From NCBI RefSeq assembly GCF_030063285.1, contig NZ_JASISU010000001.1:890249-954248 (forward strand): a stretch of DNA of 64,000 bases, given 5' to 3'. This DNA is from Pseudarthrobacter sp. PS3-L1 (lineage in GTDB: Bacteria > Actinomycetota > Actinomycetes > Actinomycetales > Micrococcaceae). Both the position numbers and the translations under genes were made by a program. Below, in pieces: positions 11,772 to 22,245 of this stretch (the stretch's first letter is position 1; the number at the start of each line of letters is the position of its first letter). Under the pieces are notes generated by a model. It had not been told where the DNA came from and did no database searches. It was given only the letters and a program-made list of their open reading frames with translations.

Positions 11772-12416
11772 ATGAATCATCCACACCGCTGGATCAGCAC
11801 ACTGGCTCTTTCGACCCTGCTCCTCTCTGGCTGTGCCGCGGCAACAGGAGCCACCACCGCAGCCCCAGGAAACGAGGCCGGTACCGCCAGCGCCGCTGCT
11901 AGTACCCCAGCGGCCGGGGCCAGTCATCACGGCGGGGGATCCACCACAGCCCAGACCACCGCGCAGGGCCCCACCGAAGCGGCGCAAATGGTCTGCGGCG
12001 ACGAAGTCAAAAAAGACATGGCCACCCGGCTAGGCCTACCCCAAGCCCCCCACAGCATCAGTGACTTCACCGATAAAATCTTCACCTGCACCTACCACCT
12101 CACCGAGGGCGACTTCATCATCTCCGTGAAGGAAACCCCCGACCCAACAGCCGCGAAAACCTACTTCGAAGCCCTCCAGGTAGAAGTCCCCAACGCCACC
12201 GACATCAAAGGCCTAGAAAACCTCGGCTTCCCCGCCTACAAAAACACCGCAGGATCAGTTGTCTTCCTCAAAGACAACATGATCCTCCACGTCAACGCCA
12301 CCAACATCACCACACCACTAGGCCCAGAAAAAATCACCCCCGCAGCCTTCGCCTACCAAACCGCCACCACCATCCTCGCCTGCTGGAAAGAACACCCAGA
12401 ACAAGCCACCCACTAA
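11772..12416 (+). CDS. lipoprotein of unknown function
   Basis: The protein has 214 residues. A lipobox (LLLSGC, Cys21) directs lipid anchoring on the outer face of the membrane. A Thr/Ala/Gly-rich linker (about 22 to 72) leads to a mixed alpha/beta domain with three cysteines (VCGDEV, FTCTYH, ILACWK) and the phrase FIISVKETPDPTAAKTYFEAL. I do not recognise the family. Codon use departs from the rest of the window: 4 of 15 Leu codons are CTA, with many AAA and CCA codons in the second half. It sits behind the CHRD and sortase genes and may belong to the same surface module. Confidence 0.75.
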   Translation: MNHPHRWISTLALSTLLLSGCAAATGATTAAPGNEAGTASAAASTPAAGASHHGGGSTTAQTTAQGPTEAAQMVCGDEVKKDMATRLGLPQAPHSISDFTDKIFTCTYHLTEGDFIISVKETPDPTAAKTYFEALQVEVPNATDIKGLENLGFPAYKNTAGSVVFLKDNMILHVNATNITTPLGPEKITPAAFAYQTATTILACWKEHPEQATH

Positions 12417-12515
12417 CCCCCCACTCGTGTTGGTTCACTGGGGGAAATGCAGTGCATATGATGGTGGGCGAGCAGGTGTCCTACGTATGGAGTGCTGCCG
12501 GTGAAAGGGAATGTC

Positions 12516-12716
12516 GTGTCAGATAACTTCCGTCTTACCCCTGAAGATGATTTCCCCGTGGAACTTGAGGACCTCAAAGATGGGAAGCTGCAGATCCTCG
12601 ACAGCCAGATCCAGCGTCAACTCGATCATGAGGTCGTCACCGAGGGTGAATCGAATCCCGAAACGGATTTCCGTCATCACGAGCTGGACCTTGAATTCGA
12701 GAACCGCGAAGGCTGA
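12516..12716 (+). CDS. small acidic hypothetical protein
   Basis: This is a 66-residue, strongly acidic protein (FRLTPEDDFPVELEDLKDG, ending ELDLEFENREG) with no membrane segment or recognised motif. The GTG at 12516 was chosen because AAAGGGA lies 6 bases upstream; GTG at 12492 or 12501 would add up to 8 residues. It stands alone, ahead of gatC. Function is unknown, and the call rests on coding-like base composition and the ribosome site. Confidence 0.55.
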   Translation: MSDNFRLTPEDDFPVELEDLKDGKLQILDSQIQRQLDHEVVTEGESNPETDFRHHELDLEFENREG

Positions 12717-12832
12717 TCTCCAGGGCTGCTGTCCGATGCTGGAGTAGACGTGGGCTCGCCAGCGATGAAGTCTGTACCGGTCAAGACACGTAGACTTGAC
12801 CGGAAAATACTTCGACTTTGCAGGGGAGATCC

Positions 12833-13129
12833 ATGGCTGCGATCAACCGTGAGGACGTTGCGCACCTGGCGCGACTGGCCCACATCGAGATGAGTTCCGA
12901 CGAATTGGACAGGATGGCCGGAGAGCTGGCTGTCATTGTGGATTCCGTGAAGTCCGTCAGCGAAGCTGCAGGTGATGGCGTCCCGGCGACGTCCCACCCC
13001 ATCCCATTGACAAACGTCTTCCGTGAGGATGTGGTGGGACATACCCTTTCTGCCGAACAGGCACTCTCTGGTGCTCCTGACGCAGCGCAGAACCGGTTCA
13101 AGGTCCCCGCAATCCTGGATGAGGCGTAG
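12833..13129 (+). CDS. gatC: Asp/Glu-tRNA amidotransferase subunit GatC
   Basis: This 98-residue subunit stabilises the GatCAB complex, which turns misacylated Asp-tRNA(Asn) and Glu-tRNA(Gln) into Asn- and Gln-tRNA in the cytoplasm. The family pattern is clear: an N-terminal helix VAHLARLAHIEMSSDEL and the C-terminal hook VFREDVV ... RFKVPAILDEA. The ATG at 12833 follows AGGGGAG. It is the first gene of gatC-gatA-gatB, with only 3 bases between it and gatA. Confidence 0.96.
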   Translation: MAAINREDVAHLARLAHIEMSSDELDRMAGELAVIVDSVKSVSEAAGDGVPATSHPIPLTNVFREDVVGHTLSAEQALSGAPDAAQNRFKVPAILDEA

Positions 13130-13132
13130 AAC

Positions 13133-14746
13133 ATGACTGAAACTCCTACCGGGGCCATCCCGGCGCGTGAACTGATCCGCCTCTCTGCTGCAGACCTTGC
13201 GAACAGACTTGCTGCAGGGGAGGTAACCTCCGTGGAGGCCACGCAGGCCTACCTGGACCGGATTGCCGACGTCGACGGCGGCGAGCGGGGCGTCAACGCG
13301 TTCCTGCACGTTAACGCCGAAGAAGCTCTTGCTGTGGCGGCAGAGGTGGACGCCATCCGTGCAACTGGCGGCGAGGCGGCCGGGGCCCTGCATGAACTGG
13401 CCGGCGTACCGATCGCCATCAAGGACCTGATTGTCACTGTAGGCCAGCCCACCACGGCAGGCTCCAAGATTCTTGAGGGCTGGCACAGCCCCTACGATGC
13501 CACTGTCATCAAGCGGATCAGGGCCGCGAAAATGCCGATCCTCGGCAAGACCAACCTTGACGAATTCGCCATGGGATCGTCGACCGAGCACTCGGCGTAC
13601 GGCCCCACCCGCAACCCATGGGACCTCGACCGCATACCGGGAGGATCCGGTGGTGGCTCCGCTGCAGCCGTCGCGGCGTTCGAAGCGCCCCTTGCGCTGG
13701 GTACCGACACTGGTGGTTCAATTCGGCAGCCAGGTGCTGTGACCGGCACTGTGGGAGTGAAGCCCACGTACGGCAGCGTGTCCCGGTACGGCGCGATTGC
13801 CATGGCCTCCTCCCTGGACCAGATTGGCCCCGTCTCCCGGACGGTCCTTGACTCCGCACTGCTGCACCAGGTCATTGGCGGGCACGATCCCTTCGATTCA
13901 ACGTCCCTCCCCGAACCGTTGGCGGATCTTGTAGCTGCAGCGCGGATGGGCAATGTCGAGGGCATGCGCATCGGCATCATCAAAGAGCTGCATGGCGAGG
14001 GTTATCAGCCGGGGGTGGAGAACCGCTTCAACGAGTCCCTTGATTTGTTGCGGAATGCCGGAGCTACGATCGTTGAGGTCTCTTGCCCCAACTTCCAATA
14101 CGCGCTGGGTGCCTACTACCTGATTATGCCGTCGGAAGCGTCGTCCAACCTTGCCAAGTTCGACGGCGTCCGGTTCGGTCTGCGGGTCCTGCCAGAAGAT
14201 CCGCCGCTGACCATCGAACGCGTGATGGCAGCCACCCGCGCTTCCGGATTTGGTGATGAGGTCAAACGCCGCATCATCCTGGGAACCTACGCCCTGAGCG
14301 CCGGCTACTACGATGCATACTACGGTTCGGCCCAGAAGGTCCGCACCCTTGTGCAGCGGGACTTCGATGCTGCGTTCGAGCAGGCTGATGTCCTGATTTC
14401 GCCCACAGCTCCCACCACGGCGTTCCGCCTTGGGGAGAAACTTGACGATCCGCTAGCCATGTACCTCAACGACGTCGCCACCATCCCGGCCAACCTGGCA
14501 GGTGTACCTGGGCTGTCCCTGCCAGGCGGCCTGGCAGATGAGGACGGGTTGCCCGTGGGGATCCAGTTGCTCGCGCCGGCTCGGGAAGATGCCCGCCTGT
14601 ACCGCGTGGGTGCCGTCCTGGAATCGTTGCTGGAGCAGAGCTGGGGCGGACCAATGCTGGACCGCGCACCTGCGCTGGCGTCCACGGCAGATTCTGTAGA
14701 TTCGTCAGCGGTCACAGCCGCTCCTAACCACGGAGGCTCCCTCTGA
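13133..14746 (+). CDS. gatA: Asp/Glu-tRNA amidotransferase subunit GatA
   Basis: This is the glutaminase subunit of GatCAB, an amidase-signature enzyme of 537 residues. The catalytic Lys lies in [11 protein letters not shown]. The amidase signature ([13 protein letters not shown], then [11 protein letters not shown]) carries the Ser-cisSer pair. It frees ammonia from glutamine for transfer by GatB. The stop codon TGA shares its last base with the ATG of gatB, so the two are translationally coupled. Confidence 0.97.
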   Translation: MTETPTGAIPARELIRLSAADLANRLAAGEVTSVEATQAYLDRIADVDGGERGVNAFLHVNAEEALAVAAEVDAIRATGGEAAGALHELAGVPIAIKDLIVTVGQPTTAGSKILEGWHSPYDATVIKRIRAAKMPILGKTNLDEFAMGSSTEHSAYGPTRNPWDLDRIPGGSGGGSAAAVAAFEAPLALGTDTGGSIRQPGAVTGTVGVKPTYGSVSRYGAIAMASSLDQIGPVSRTVLDSALLHQVIGGHDPFDSTSLPEPLADLVAAARMGNVEGMRIGIIKELHGEGYQPGVENRFNESLDLLRNAGATIVEVSCPNFQYALGAYYLIMPSEASSNLAKFDGVRFGLRVLPEDPPLTIERVMAATRASGFGDEVKRRIILGTYALSAGYYDAYYGSAQKVRTLVQRDFDAAFEQADVLISPTAPTTAFRLGEKLDDPLAMYLNDVATIPANLAGVPGLSLPGGLADEDGLPVGIQLLAPAREDARLYRVGAVLESLLEQSWGGPMLDRAPALASTADSVDSSAVTAAPNHGGSL

Positions 14747-16251
14747 TGTCTGATGCAACACTGAGCTTCGAAGAAGCCATGGAGAAGTATGACCCCGTCC
14801 TGGGGTTTGAGGTCCACGTTGAGCTCAACACCAAGACCAAAATGTTCTCCTCCGCGCCGAACGTTTTCGGTGATGAGCCGAACACCAACGTCAACGAGGT
14901 GGACCTGGGACTGCCCGGCGTCTTGCCCGTGGTCAACCGGGCCGCCATTGAGTCTTCGATCAAGATTGGGCTGGCACTGAACTGCTCCATTGCCGAGTCG
15001 TGCACGTTTGCGCGGAAGCAGTACTTCTACCCGGATACTCCCAAGAACTTCCAGACCTCACAGTATGAGGATCCCATCGCTTTTGATGGTTACCTGGACA
15101 TCGAGCTCTCTGACGGTACTGTCTTCCGCGTGGAGATCGAGCGTGCGCACATGGAAGAAGATGCTGGAAAGTTGACGCACATGGGTGGTGCGGCAGGTCG
15201 GATCCAGGGCGCCGACTACTCATTGGTGGACTACAACCGGTCCGGTGTTCCCCTGGTGGAGATCGTCACCAAACCCATCGAGGGCGCCGGCTCACGTGCA
15301 CCGGAACTGGCGAAGGCCTATGTGGCAGCTGTTCGCGAAATCGTGAAGAACCTGGGTGTTTCCGATGCCAAGATGGAGCGTGGCAACGTGCGCTGTGACG
15401 CCAATGTCTCGCTGCGTCCCTACGGCCGGGAACGCTTTGGTACTCGTTCGGAAACCAAAAACGTCAACTCCCTGCGCGCCGTCGAACACGCCGTCAGGTA
15501 CGAGATCCAGCGGCACGCCGCTGTGCTGGAATCCGGCGAGCTGATAGTTCAGGAGACGCGGCACTGGCACCAGGACACGCGCACCACCACCTCGGGCCGG
15601 CCCAAGTCTGATGCCGATGATTACCGGTACTTCCCAGAACCCGACCTGGTACCCGTTGTCGCGTCGCGCGAATGGGTCGAGGAACTCCGCGCCACCCTTC
15701 CCGAGCCACCGGCAGAGCGCCGCAAGCGACTGCAAGCCGACTGGGGCTACTCGGACCTCGAATTCCGCGACGTGGTCAACGCCGGCGTCATGGACGAGAT
15801 CGAGGAGACCATCACAGCTGGTGCCACAGCAAGCGTGGCCCGTAAATGGTGGATGGGTGAGATTGTGGGCCGCGCCAAGAATGCCGACGTCGATCCCGGC
15901 CAGTTGGGTGTCCAGCCTGCCACGATCGTGGAACTGAGCCGCATGGTTGATGGTGGGAAAATCAACAACAAGATGGCGGCTGCCGTCCTCGACGGCGTGC
16001 TCGCCGGTGAGGGAACGCCGGAGGAGATTGTCGCGGCCCGCGGCTTGGCCGTAGTGTCGGACGATGGACCCCTGCTTGAAGCTATTGATGCTGCGCTTGC
16101 AGCCCAGCCAGATGTCGCTGACAAGATCCGTGGCGGCAAAATTCAGGCCATCGGCGCAATTGTTGGCGGGGTCATGAAGGCCACGCGCGGCCAGGCAGAC
16201 GCTGGCCGTGTGCGTGAGCTGATCCTGGCGAAGCTCGGCGTCGAGGGCTGA
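14746..16251 (+). CDS. gatB: Asp/Glu-tRNA amidotransferase subunit GatB
   Basis: This 501-residue subunit phosphorylates the misacylated tRNA carboxylate and amidates it. The N-terminal kinase-like domain starts [20 protein letters not shown] and contains the family stretch [15 protein letters not shown]. The C-terminal YqeY-like helical tail (about 350 to 501) includes [15 protein letters not shown]. It is the last gene of the gat operon and is followed by a strong hairpin shared with the convergent LysR gene. Confidence 0.97.
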   Translation: MSDATLSFEEAMEKYDPVLGFEVHVELNTKTKMFSSAPNVFGDEPNTNVNEVDLGLPGVLPVVNRAAIESSIKIGLALNCSIAESCTFARKQYFYPDTPKNFQTSQYEDPIAFDGYLDIELSDGTVFRVEIERAHMEEDAGKLTHMGGAAGRIQGADYSLVDYNRSGVPLVEIVTKPIEGAGSRAPELAKAYVAAVREIVKNLGVSDAKMERGNVRCDANVSLRPYGRERFGTRSETKNVNSLRAVEHAVRYEIQRHAAVLESGELIVQETRHWHQDTRTTTSGRPKSDADDYRYFPEPDLVPVVASREWVEELRATLPEPPAERRKRLQADWGYSDLEFRDVVNAGVMDEIEETITAGATASVARKWWMGEIVGRAKNADVDPGQLGVQPATIVELSRMVDGGKINNKMAAAVLDGVLAGEGTPEEIVAARGLAVVSDDGPLLEAIDAALAAQPDVADKIRGGKIQAIGAIVGGVMKATRGQADAGRVRELILAKLGVEG

Positions 16252-16268
16252 CTCTGCCACCTTCCCAT

Positions 16269-16324
16269 CGAGGTAGCGCTACCTGTCGTTCCGTGAGTCC
16301 ATGACGACAGAGAGCGCTACCTCG
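16269..16324. terminator. bidirectional hairpin between gatB and the LysR gene
   Basis: Two 21-base arms pair with two mismatches around a 14-base loop. Each arm carries CGAGGTAGCGCT or its complement. It lies between two convergent genes and can serve both strands. Confidence 0.7.
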
Positions 16325-16329
16325 CGGGG

Positions 16330-17271
16330 TTAAGGGGCAATCACCAGCTCAGCAACGACCTGTTCGAGAGCCGCGCAGACGTTGCGCACGGATTTTCGTT
16401 TGAGGGTCTCCGGACGGGCCAGGATATCGATCCGGCGGACCGAGTTGACTCCAACGAGGGGGCGGAGAACCACTGCCCCACCCAGCGACCCCTGCCCCGT
16501 AAAGCGGGGCACCAGGCCAATAGCTCCGCCAGCGGCCACCAGGGCGGATACCGTTGAGTAGTCGTTGATGCGGTGCAGAACCGTCGCGGGCTGTCCGCTG
16601 ACAGCCACTATCGCAGCCAGGACGTCTGCGGGGGAGTAGCCGTCGCGACTCGTTACCCACGGCTGGCCGACGACGTCGGCCGGCGTCAGTTCCAGCCGGG
16701 CGGTCAACGGATGGTTGGCAGGCAGGGCGACGTCCAGGGGTTCGGCCACCAGGGGCAGCACCGAGATCCGCTCTCGCGGCCAGTCGGGGCTGTTGTCCAT
16801 GCGATGCGCTAGGACAAGATCGTAGCGGGCGGTCAGGTGCGGGAAATCCTCTTGGGCTACGTCCTCGTCGGACAACCGGAGCTGTCCTTTTGTCCCGCTG
16901 CCCGGCGGGATGGTGCCAGGGAAATGGCTGGTGAAGCGTGCCAGTAGTGGTGCAAAAAACGCCTGACCTGCGCTGTGGAATGCGCTGACGCTCACGGATG
17001 CGTCGGGGGCGTCATGGAATGCACCAATGGCAGCACGGGCATCGGCCATGGCGCTGACCACTGCTCCGCCAGCTGCGGCCAGGACCTGACCGGCATCTGT
17101 CAGGACGAGGGAGCGTCCCTCTTTCCGCGTCAACGGAACCTCTACGGAACGCTGGAGCTGGGCAAGTTGCTGGGAGACGGCAGAGGGGGTCACCATGAGG
17201 GTCTCCGCGACAGCCTTGACGCTGCCCAGTTCACCAAGCTCACGGAGAATCTGCAACTGGGAGATTTCCAT
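16330..17271 (-). CDS. LysR-family transcriptional regulator
   Basis: The protein has 313 residues. The N-terminal winged HTH (about 3 to 60) has the LysR pattern GSVKAVAETLMVTPSAVSQQLAQLQ, and a periplasmic-binding-like effector domain fills the rest. It is divergent from tdh-kbl, so the natural hypothesis is that it controls threonine breakdown in response to a small molecule. A perfect palindrome overlaps its start codon. The ATG at 17271 is used; a TTG two codons upstream is possible. The effector is unknown. Confidence 0.9.
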   Translation of the reverse strand: MEISQLQILRELGELGSVKAVAETLMVTPSAVSQQLAQLQRSVEVPLTRKEGRSLVLTDAGQVLAAAGGAVVSAMADARAAIGAFHDAPDASVSVSAFHSAGQAFFAPLLARFTSHFPGTIPPGSGTKGQLRLSDEDVAQEDFPHLTARYDLVLAHRMDNSPDWPRERISVLPLVAEPLDVALPANHPLTARLELTPADVVGQPWVTSRDGYSPADVLAAIVAVSGQPATVLHRINDYSTVSALVAAGGAIGLVPRFTGQGSLGGAVVLRPLVGVNSVRRIDILARPETLKRKSVRNVCAALEQVVAELVIAP

Positions 17272-17284
17272 TAGCAAATGCTAA
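17271..17284. promoter_or_regulatory. palindromic operator candidate for the LysR regulator
   Basis: TTAGCAAATGCTAA is a perfect 14-base palindrome in the AT-rich gap between the LysR gene and tdh. It overlaps the first base of the LysR start codon and lies about 100 bases ahead of tdh. LysR proteins usually bind imperfect T-n11-A palindromes in divergent gaps, and this is the only clear one here. Confidence 0.55.
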
Positions 17285-17386
17285 ATCGTGGATTGAGTAA
17301 AATCCAGTTGTACTTCATTGTTCTGCGGGCTTCAATTGTTTCAAGAACAGCAGCGCTGCTGCGCCAGCACCACGTGAGGACAGTCC

Positions 17387-18433
17387 ATGAAGGCCCTGTA
17401 CAAATCAGGCGCACACGCCGGGTTCGAGTTCACCGACAGGCCCGAGCCGGTGGCTGGTGCGGGCGACGTCAAGATCCGGGTCATGACCACCGGAATCTGT
17501 GGGACCGACCTCCACATACTTGGATGGGACACCTGGGCGCAGGGCATGATCGAGGCTCCGCTGATAGCCGGCCACGAATTTTACGGCGAAGTGGTTGAGA
17601 TTGGCGAAGACGTGCGTGACGTCAAGCTGGGCGACAGGGTCTCCGGCGAGGGACATGTTGTCTGCGGCATCTGCCGCAACTGCCGGGCAGGGCGGCGGCA
17701 GATGTGCATCCATACTGTTTCCGTTGGTGTGCAGCGGGACGGTGCTTTTGCGGAATACGTCGTCATCCCGGAGACCAACGTCTGGGTACACCACGATGAT
17801 TCGGTGACACCGGAGCTTGGCGCCATCTTCGATCCCTTCGGAAACGCTGTCCATACCGCGCTGAGTTTCCCCCTGGTGGGAGAAGATGTGCTGATTACCG
17901 GTGCCGGGCCCATCGGCCTGATGGCAATCGCCGTCGCCCGGCACGCCGGCGCTCGTAAGATTGCCATCACCGACGTCTCCGCTTCCCGCCTGAAAATCGC
18001 CAGGGACCTGGGCGTTGACGTGGCCATCGACGTCTCGACCACCCGTGTCAAGGACGCACAGCGAGAACTGGGCATGCGCGAGGGTTTTGATATTGGGCTG
18101 GAAATGTCAGGACATCCAACGGCCCTGCCTGAGATGATCGAGAACATGAACCACGGTGGACGTATTGCCATGCTGGGGCTGCCCACCAGCTCGATCGATA
18201 TTGACTGGGCCAGAGTGGTGACCCACATGCTCACGCTCAAAGGTATCTACGGCCGTGAAATGTACGAAACCTGGTACGCCATGAGCGCCATGCTGTCCTC
18301 CAACCCCACACTCCATGCCGGGATTTCCGCAGTGGTGACGGATGTCCTGCCAGCTGCAGACTGGGAGAAGGGCTTTGCGGCGGCACGGTCCGGCAGCGGC
18401 GGCAAAGTGGTCCTCGACTGGACAGCACTCTGA
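17387..18433 (+). CDS. tdh: L-threonine 3-dehydrogenase
   Basis: This is a zinc-dependent medium-chain dehydrogenase of 348 residues that oxidises L-threonine to 2-amino-3-ketobutyrate with NAD+. Catalytic zinc ligands include Cys38 (ICGTD) and His62-Glu63 (AGHEFYG). The structural zinc is held by Cys93, 96, 99 and 107. The Rossmann loop is GAGPIG. The product is unstable and is taken up by the enzyme encoded 51 bases downstream, so this is a two-gene threonine-to-glycine pathway. A divergent LysR gene probably regulates it. Confidence 0.95.
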   Translation: MKALYKSGAHAGFEFTDRPEPVAGAGDVKIRVMTTGICGTDLHILGWDTWAQGMIEAPLIAGHEFYGEVVEIGEDVRDVKLGDRVSGEGHVVCGICRNCRAGRRQMCIHTVSVGVQRDGAFAEYVVIPETNVWVHHDDSVTPELGAIFDPFGNAVHTALSFPLVGEDVLITGAGPIGLMAIAVARHAGARKIAITDVSASRLKIARDLGVDVAIDVSTTRVKDAQRELGMREGFDIGLEMSGHPTALPEMIENMNHGGRIAMLGLPTSSIDIDWARVVTHMLTLKGIYGREMYETWYAMSAMLSSNPTLHAGISAVVTDVLPAADWEKGFAAARSGSGGKVVLDWTAL

Positions 18434-18484
18434 TCCTCTCCCTAGCCCAGAATCCCGAACGGCACGAAAACCAAGGCGGCCCCC

Positions 18485-19693
18485 ATGTACTCAGCCATTA
18501 AAGACCAGCTCCAGAGCGAACTCGACGGGATCCGCACTGCGGGCCTGTTCAAAACGGAACGGCGTATCGATTCGCCCCAGGCCAGCCATATTGAAGCGGG
18601 CCAGTTGGGCAAGGACGCTGCCACGGTGCTGAACTTCTGCGCCAACAACTACCTGGGCCTGGCAGATCACCCGGACATTATCCAGGCGGCAAAGCAGGCC
18701 ATGGATGACCGCGGGTTCGGTATGGCGTCGGTGCGATTCATCTGCGGCACCCAGGATTTGCACCTGACGCTGGAAAAGACAGTGTCCGATTTCCTGGGCA
18801 CGGAGGACACGATCCTGTTCTCCAGCTGTTTTGACGCCAACGGCGGCGTGTTCGAGTCCCTGTTTGGACCCGAAGACGCCATCATCTCGGACTCCCTGAA
18901 CCATGCTTCCATCATTGACGGGATCCGCCTCAGCAAGGCACGGCGTTTCCGGTACGCCAACCGGGACATGGTGGATCTGGAAGCCAAACTCCAGGAAGCC
19001 ACGGGTGGACAGGCACCCTCGCGCCGGACCATCATCGTCACCGACGGCGTCTTTTCCATGGATGGCTACCTCGCCCCGCTGCAGGACATCTGCGATCTCG
19101 CCGACCGCTACGATGCGCTGGTGATGGTTGATGATTCCCATGCGGTGGGGTTCATGGGAGCTACCGGTGCCGGTACACCTGAGCACGCCGGAGTCTCGGA
19201 CCGCGTGGACATCTACACAGGAACGTTTGGCAAGGCTTTGGGCGGTGCATCCGGCGGCTACGTCTCTGGCCGCAGCGAAGTTGTTGCCATGCTCCGGCAG
19301 AAGGCACGCCCGTATCTCTTCTCTAATTCGCTGGCCCCTGCCATCGTTGCTGCTACACAGACCGCCATCGGTTTGGTCCGCGATTCCGCTGCACTGCGGG
19401 AAAAGCTCTTCGAGAATGCGGGTCTTTTCCGCCGCCGCATGAGCGAGGAGGGCTTTGACCTCCTGGACGGTGAACATGCCATTGTCCCCGTCATGTTCGG
19501 CGATGCAGTGATGGCAGCCCGGGTTGCCGACTCCATGCTGGACCAGGGAGTGTTTGTCACGGCGTTCAGCTATCCCGTGGTTCCGAAGGGTGCTGCCCGG
19601 ATCCGGGTGCAGCTTTCGGCAGCGCACAGCAGTGAGGATGTCGAAGCCTGCGTCAGTGCCTTTGTCGCCAGCCGCGCTGCGGTAGCGGCCTGA
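18485..19693 (+). CDS. kbl: glycine C-acetyltransferase (2-amino-3-ketobutyrate CoA ligase)
   Basis: This PLP enzyme of the alpha-oxoamine synthase family has 402 residues. It cleaves 2-amino-3-ketobutyrate with CoA to give glycine and acetyl-CoA. The PLP lysine is Lys250 in [14 protein letters not shown]. The cofactor-binding [10 protein letters not shown] (Asp216, His219) and HASIIDG motifs are present. It follows tdh in the same direction and completes the pathway. The ribosome site is weak, so coupling to tdh is possible. Confidence 0.96.
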   Translation: MYSAIKDQLQSELDGIRTAGLFKTERRIDSPQASHIEAGQLGKDAATVLNFCANNYLGLADHPDIIQAAKQAMDDRGFGMASVRFICGTQDLHLTLEKTVSDFLGTEDTILFSSCFDANGGVFESLFGPEDAIISDSLNHASIIDGIRLSKARRFRYANRDMVDLEAKLQEATGGQAPSRRTIIVTDGVFSMDGYLAPLQDICDLADRYDALVMVDDSHAVGFMGATGAGTPEHAGVSDRVDIYTGTFGKALGGASGGYVSGRSEVVAMLRQKARPYLFSNSLAPAIVAATQTAIGLVRDSAALREKLFENAGLFRRRMSEEGFDLLDGEHAIVPVMFGDAVMAARVADSMLDQGVFVTAFSYPVVPKGAARIRVQLSAAHSSEDVEACVSAFVASRAAVAA

Positions 19694-19789
19694 GGCAGGA
19701 ACGTCCGCAGCCCACCCAGGGTTCAAGGTACGGCGTGTGGCCTGCAGGGTTGGCAATGATTTGGCGGGGCAGTCTGCGAGGATGAGGCT

Positions 19790-20920
19790 ATGAGCGTTCA
19801 TTACGATGTTGTGATTGTTGGCGGCGGCATAGCTGGCCTGTCCCTTGCATCTGCACTGGCTGGTACCTGTGCCGTGGCCCTGGTCGAGGCCGAGAATTCC
19901 TTGGCCTACCACACGTCTGCCCGCTCCGCCCAGCAGTTGATTCCCAGTTATGGCCCGCCGGCTGTCCAGGAACTCACCGTACGGACCCTAGAGCTCATTG
20001 CCCGCAGGGATACCGAGCTGACAGTGCCGGTGCTCACGCCCCGGAGCTTCATGCTGGTGGGGAACGCGGACCATGTCAGGGCGGAAGCAAGTGGGGCAAT
20101 GCGTCCCATCAGCCACGCAGAGGCCTTGCTGTTATGCCCGGCACTGGTGCCGGAATCGTTCACTGCCGCCGGACTGGATACGGGCTCGTTTGGCTGCAAA
20201 GCCGACCTGCTGCTGGCAGATTACCGGCAGCGGGCAGAGGCTGGCGGTGTTCACATCATGACAGGTTCCGCTGTGCACTCCGCTCAACGGATGGGACAGG
20301 GCTGGGAGATCGGCGCCGGCCAGCACGGGCTGCACGCAGATGTGGTGGTGAACGCGGCGGGAGCGTGGGCCGATGAACTCGCAGTTCTTTCGGGAGTGGA
20401 AAAGGTCCAACTACAGCCCTATCGGCGCACGGCGGCAATCGTCGACGTCGAATCACCCCTTCCGGAGGGCAGCCCCATGGTGGCTGCAGCTGATGATTCG
20501 TTCTACTTCCGCCCGGAAGGCCAGCGTGTCCTGGTTTCCCCTTCGGAGTCCGTTCCGAGTATTCCCGAGGACGCCCGGCCGGTCCCCGGCGATGTTACCG
20601 CCGTGGTCGCTCTCATCAACAGCGTCACCAACCTGGGCATTACGGGTGTCCACAGGGCGTGGACCGGGCTGCGAACTGAAGCCCCGGACGGTGTGCCGGT
20701 GGTGGGGTTTGATGCCGAGGCGCCGGGCTTCTTCTGGCTTGCCGGGCAGGGTGGCTACGGGTTCCAGACCTCTGCTGGAATTGCGGAGGTGGCGAGCAGC
20801 CTGATCCTGGCATTCCTTGGTGCTTTCGGCCGCGGAGACCTCGGCGCGGCCGAGCCAGCGCGTCCGGCATCCCAGACTGTCGCAGCGCTGGCTGCTACCC
20901 GCTGGTCCACGCGGCGCTGA
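19790..20920 (+). CDS. FAD-dependent oxidoreductase (DAO family)
   Basis: The protein has 376 residues. It opens with a dinucleotide-binding fold (YDVVIVGGGIAGLSLASALAG) and has the conserved HTSARSAQQL segment and the C-terminal WAGLR-like WTGLRTEAPDGVPVVGF with GQGGYGFQTSAG. This is the glycine oxidase/D-amino-acid dehydrogenase/sarcosine oxidase group, which deaminates amino acids or N-methyl amino acids. It sits between kbl and hutI and may act in amino-acid catabolism. The substrate cannot be read from the sequence. Confidence 0.87.
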   Translation: MSVHYDVVIVGGGIAGLSLASALAGTCAVALVEAENSLAYHTSARSAQQLIPSYGPPAVQELTVRTLELIARRDTELTVPVLTPRSFMLVGNADHVRAEASGAMRPISHAEALLLCPALVPESFTAAGLDTGSFGCKADLLLADYRQRAEAGGVHIMTGSAVHSAQRMGQGWEIGAGQHGLHADVVVNAAGAWADELAVLSGVEKVQLQPYRRTAAIVDVESPLPEGSPMVAAADDSFYFRPEGQRVLVSPSESVPSIPEDARPVPGDVTAVVALINSVTNLGITGVHRAWTGLRTEAPDGVPVVGFDAEAPGFFWLAGQGGYGFQTSAGIAEVASSLILAFLGAFGRGDLGAAEPARPASQTVAALAATRWSTRR

Positions 20921-20931
20921 AGAATGGTTTC

Positions 20932-22143
20932 ATGAGCACTCTGATTACCAATATTGGCGAACTGATGACCCAGGACCTCGAACGGCGGGTACTCCGGGAC
21001 GCCGCCATGGTCCTTGACGGTGAACGGATTGCGTGGATCGGGCAGGCACCACAGGCCCCCGCCGCCGATCAGGCAGTCGATGCCGGCGGCCGGACAGCCC
21101 TGCCAGGATGGGTGGATTCACACACCCACCTCATCTTTGCCGGTGACAGGACCGCCGAATTCACCGCACGCATGGCGGGGGAGCACTACAGCGCCGGTGG
21201 GATCGGAACGAGTACCGAGGCCACGCGCGCCACAGCAGATTTTGACCTCACCAGGCTTGCCTTGGGCAGGGTCAATGAGGCCGTGTCACAGGGGACTACC
21301 TTCCTGGAAACCAAAACCGGGTACGGCCTCACAATTGACGATGAGGCCCGCAGCGCACGGATAGCCTCCACTGTCGCTGACGCCGTGACGTTTCTGGGTG
21401 CGCATCTGGTCCCGGCAGGCAGCGATGCAGATGACTACGTCGACCTGGTCTGTGGTCCCATGCTCACTGCTGTGCGGCCCTACGTGCAGTGGGCTGATGT
21501 GTTCTGCGAGCAGGGGGCCTTCTCTCCGGAGCAGTCACGGGCAGTTCTTCTGGCCTGCCGTGATGCGGGCCTCGGGCTCCGCGTGCACGGCAACCAGCTT
21601 GGTCACGGACAGGGAATTGCCCTGGCTGCAGAGCTCGGGGCCGCCAGCGTGGACCACGTCAATTTCACCTCCACTTCCGATCTCACAACCCTCGCGCAGA
21701 CCTGGTCCGGGTGGGATTCCGCCACCGGAACAGGTACCAGGGGAACAGTGGCAACGTGCCTGCCAGCCTGCGACCTCTCCACCAGGGCACCGCTGGCACC
21801 CGCCCGTGAGCTGGTGGACGCGGGCGTCCAGATTGCACTGGCGTCGAACTGCAACCCGGGTACCTCATACACCACCTCCATGGCGTTCTGCGTGGCCACA
21901 GCCGTCCTTCAGATGGGCCTTTCCGTTCACGAAGCAGTCAGGGCCGCCACCTATGGCGGTGCCCTCGCACTGCACCGGGAGACGGGGAGCGATTCCGACG
22001 GTGACCGGGCCGTGGGTTCACTGGCGGTTGGCCACCGGGCAGACGTGCACCTCCTGAACGCGCCCTCTGCCACGCACCTGGCCTACCGCCCCGGCATGCC
22101 GCTGACATTCGCAGTATGGCGGGCCGGGGTGCGGAAGCGCTGA
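20932..22143 (+). CDS. hutI: imidazolonepropionase
   Basis: This 403-residue metal-dependent amidohydrolase opens the imidazolone ring in histidine breakdown to give N-formimino-L-glutamate. The metal motif HTH is at His64 and His66 (DSHTHLIFAGDR). The family stretch TAEFTARMAGEHY and the metal ligand region VHGNQLGHGQG follow. It starts 11 bases after the FAD oxidoreductase gene, so they are probably co-transcribed. No hutU, hutH or hutG is near, so the rest of the pathway must lie elsewhere. Confidence 0.94.
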   Translation: MSTLITNIGELMTQDLERRVLRDAAMVLDGERIAWIGQAPQAPAADQAVDAGGRTALPGWVDSHTHLIFAGDRTAEFTARMAGEHYSAGGIGTSTEATRATADFDLTRLALGRVNEAVSQGTTFLETKTGYGLTIDDEARSARIASTVADAVTFLGAHLVPAGSDADDYVDLVCGPMLTAVRPYVQWADVFCEQGAFSPEQSRAVLLACRDAGLGLRVHGNQLGHGQGIALAAELGAASVDHVNFTSTSDLTTLAQTWSGWDSATGTGTRGTVATCLPACDLSTRAPLAPARELVDAGVQIALASNCNPGTSYTTSMAFCVATAVLQMGLSVHEAVRAATYGGALALHRETGSDSDGDRAVGSLAVGHRADVHLLNAPSATHLAYRPGMPLTFAVWRAGVRKR

Positions 22144-22245
22144 CAGAGGCGCCGTTGTGCGCCAGGTGAAAGTCCGACGTCGGGCGCTCCAGTAAGCGCT
22201 GATTCCGCCAGCTGCGTGCCGCGGCGATCCATCACCCCGACGAGA

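Noticed and set aside
18491..19912. Minus-strand open frame of 473 codons opposite kbl
   Set aside because: The composition (Gly/His/Gln-rich, no hydrophobic core) and the intact kbl motifs on the other strand show it is a shadow.
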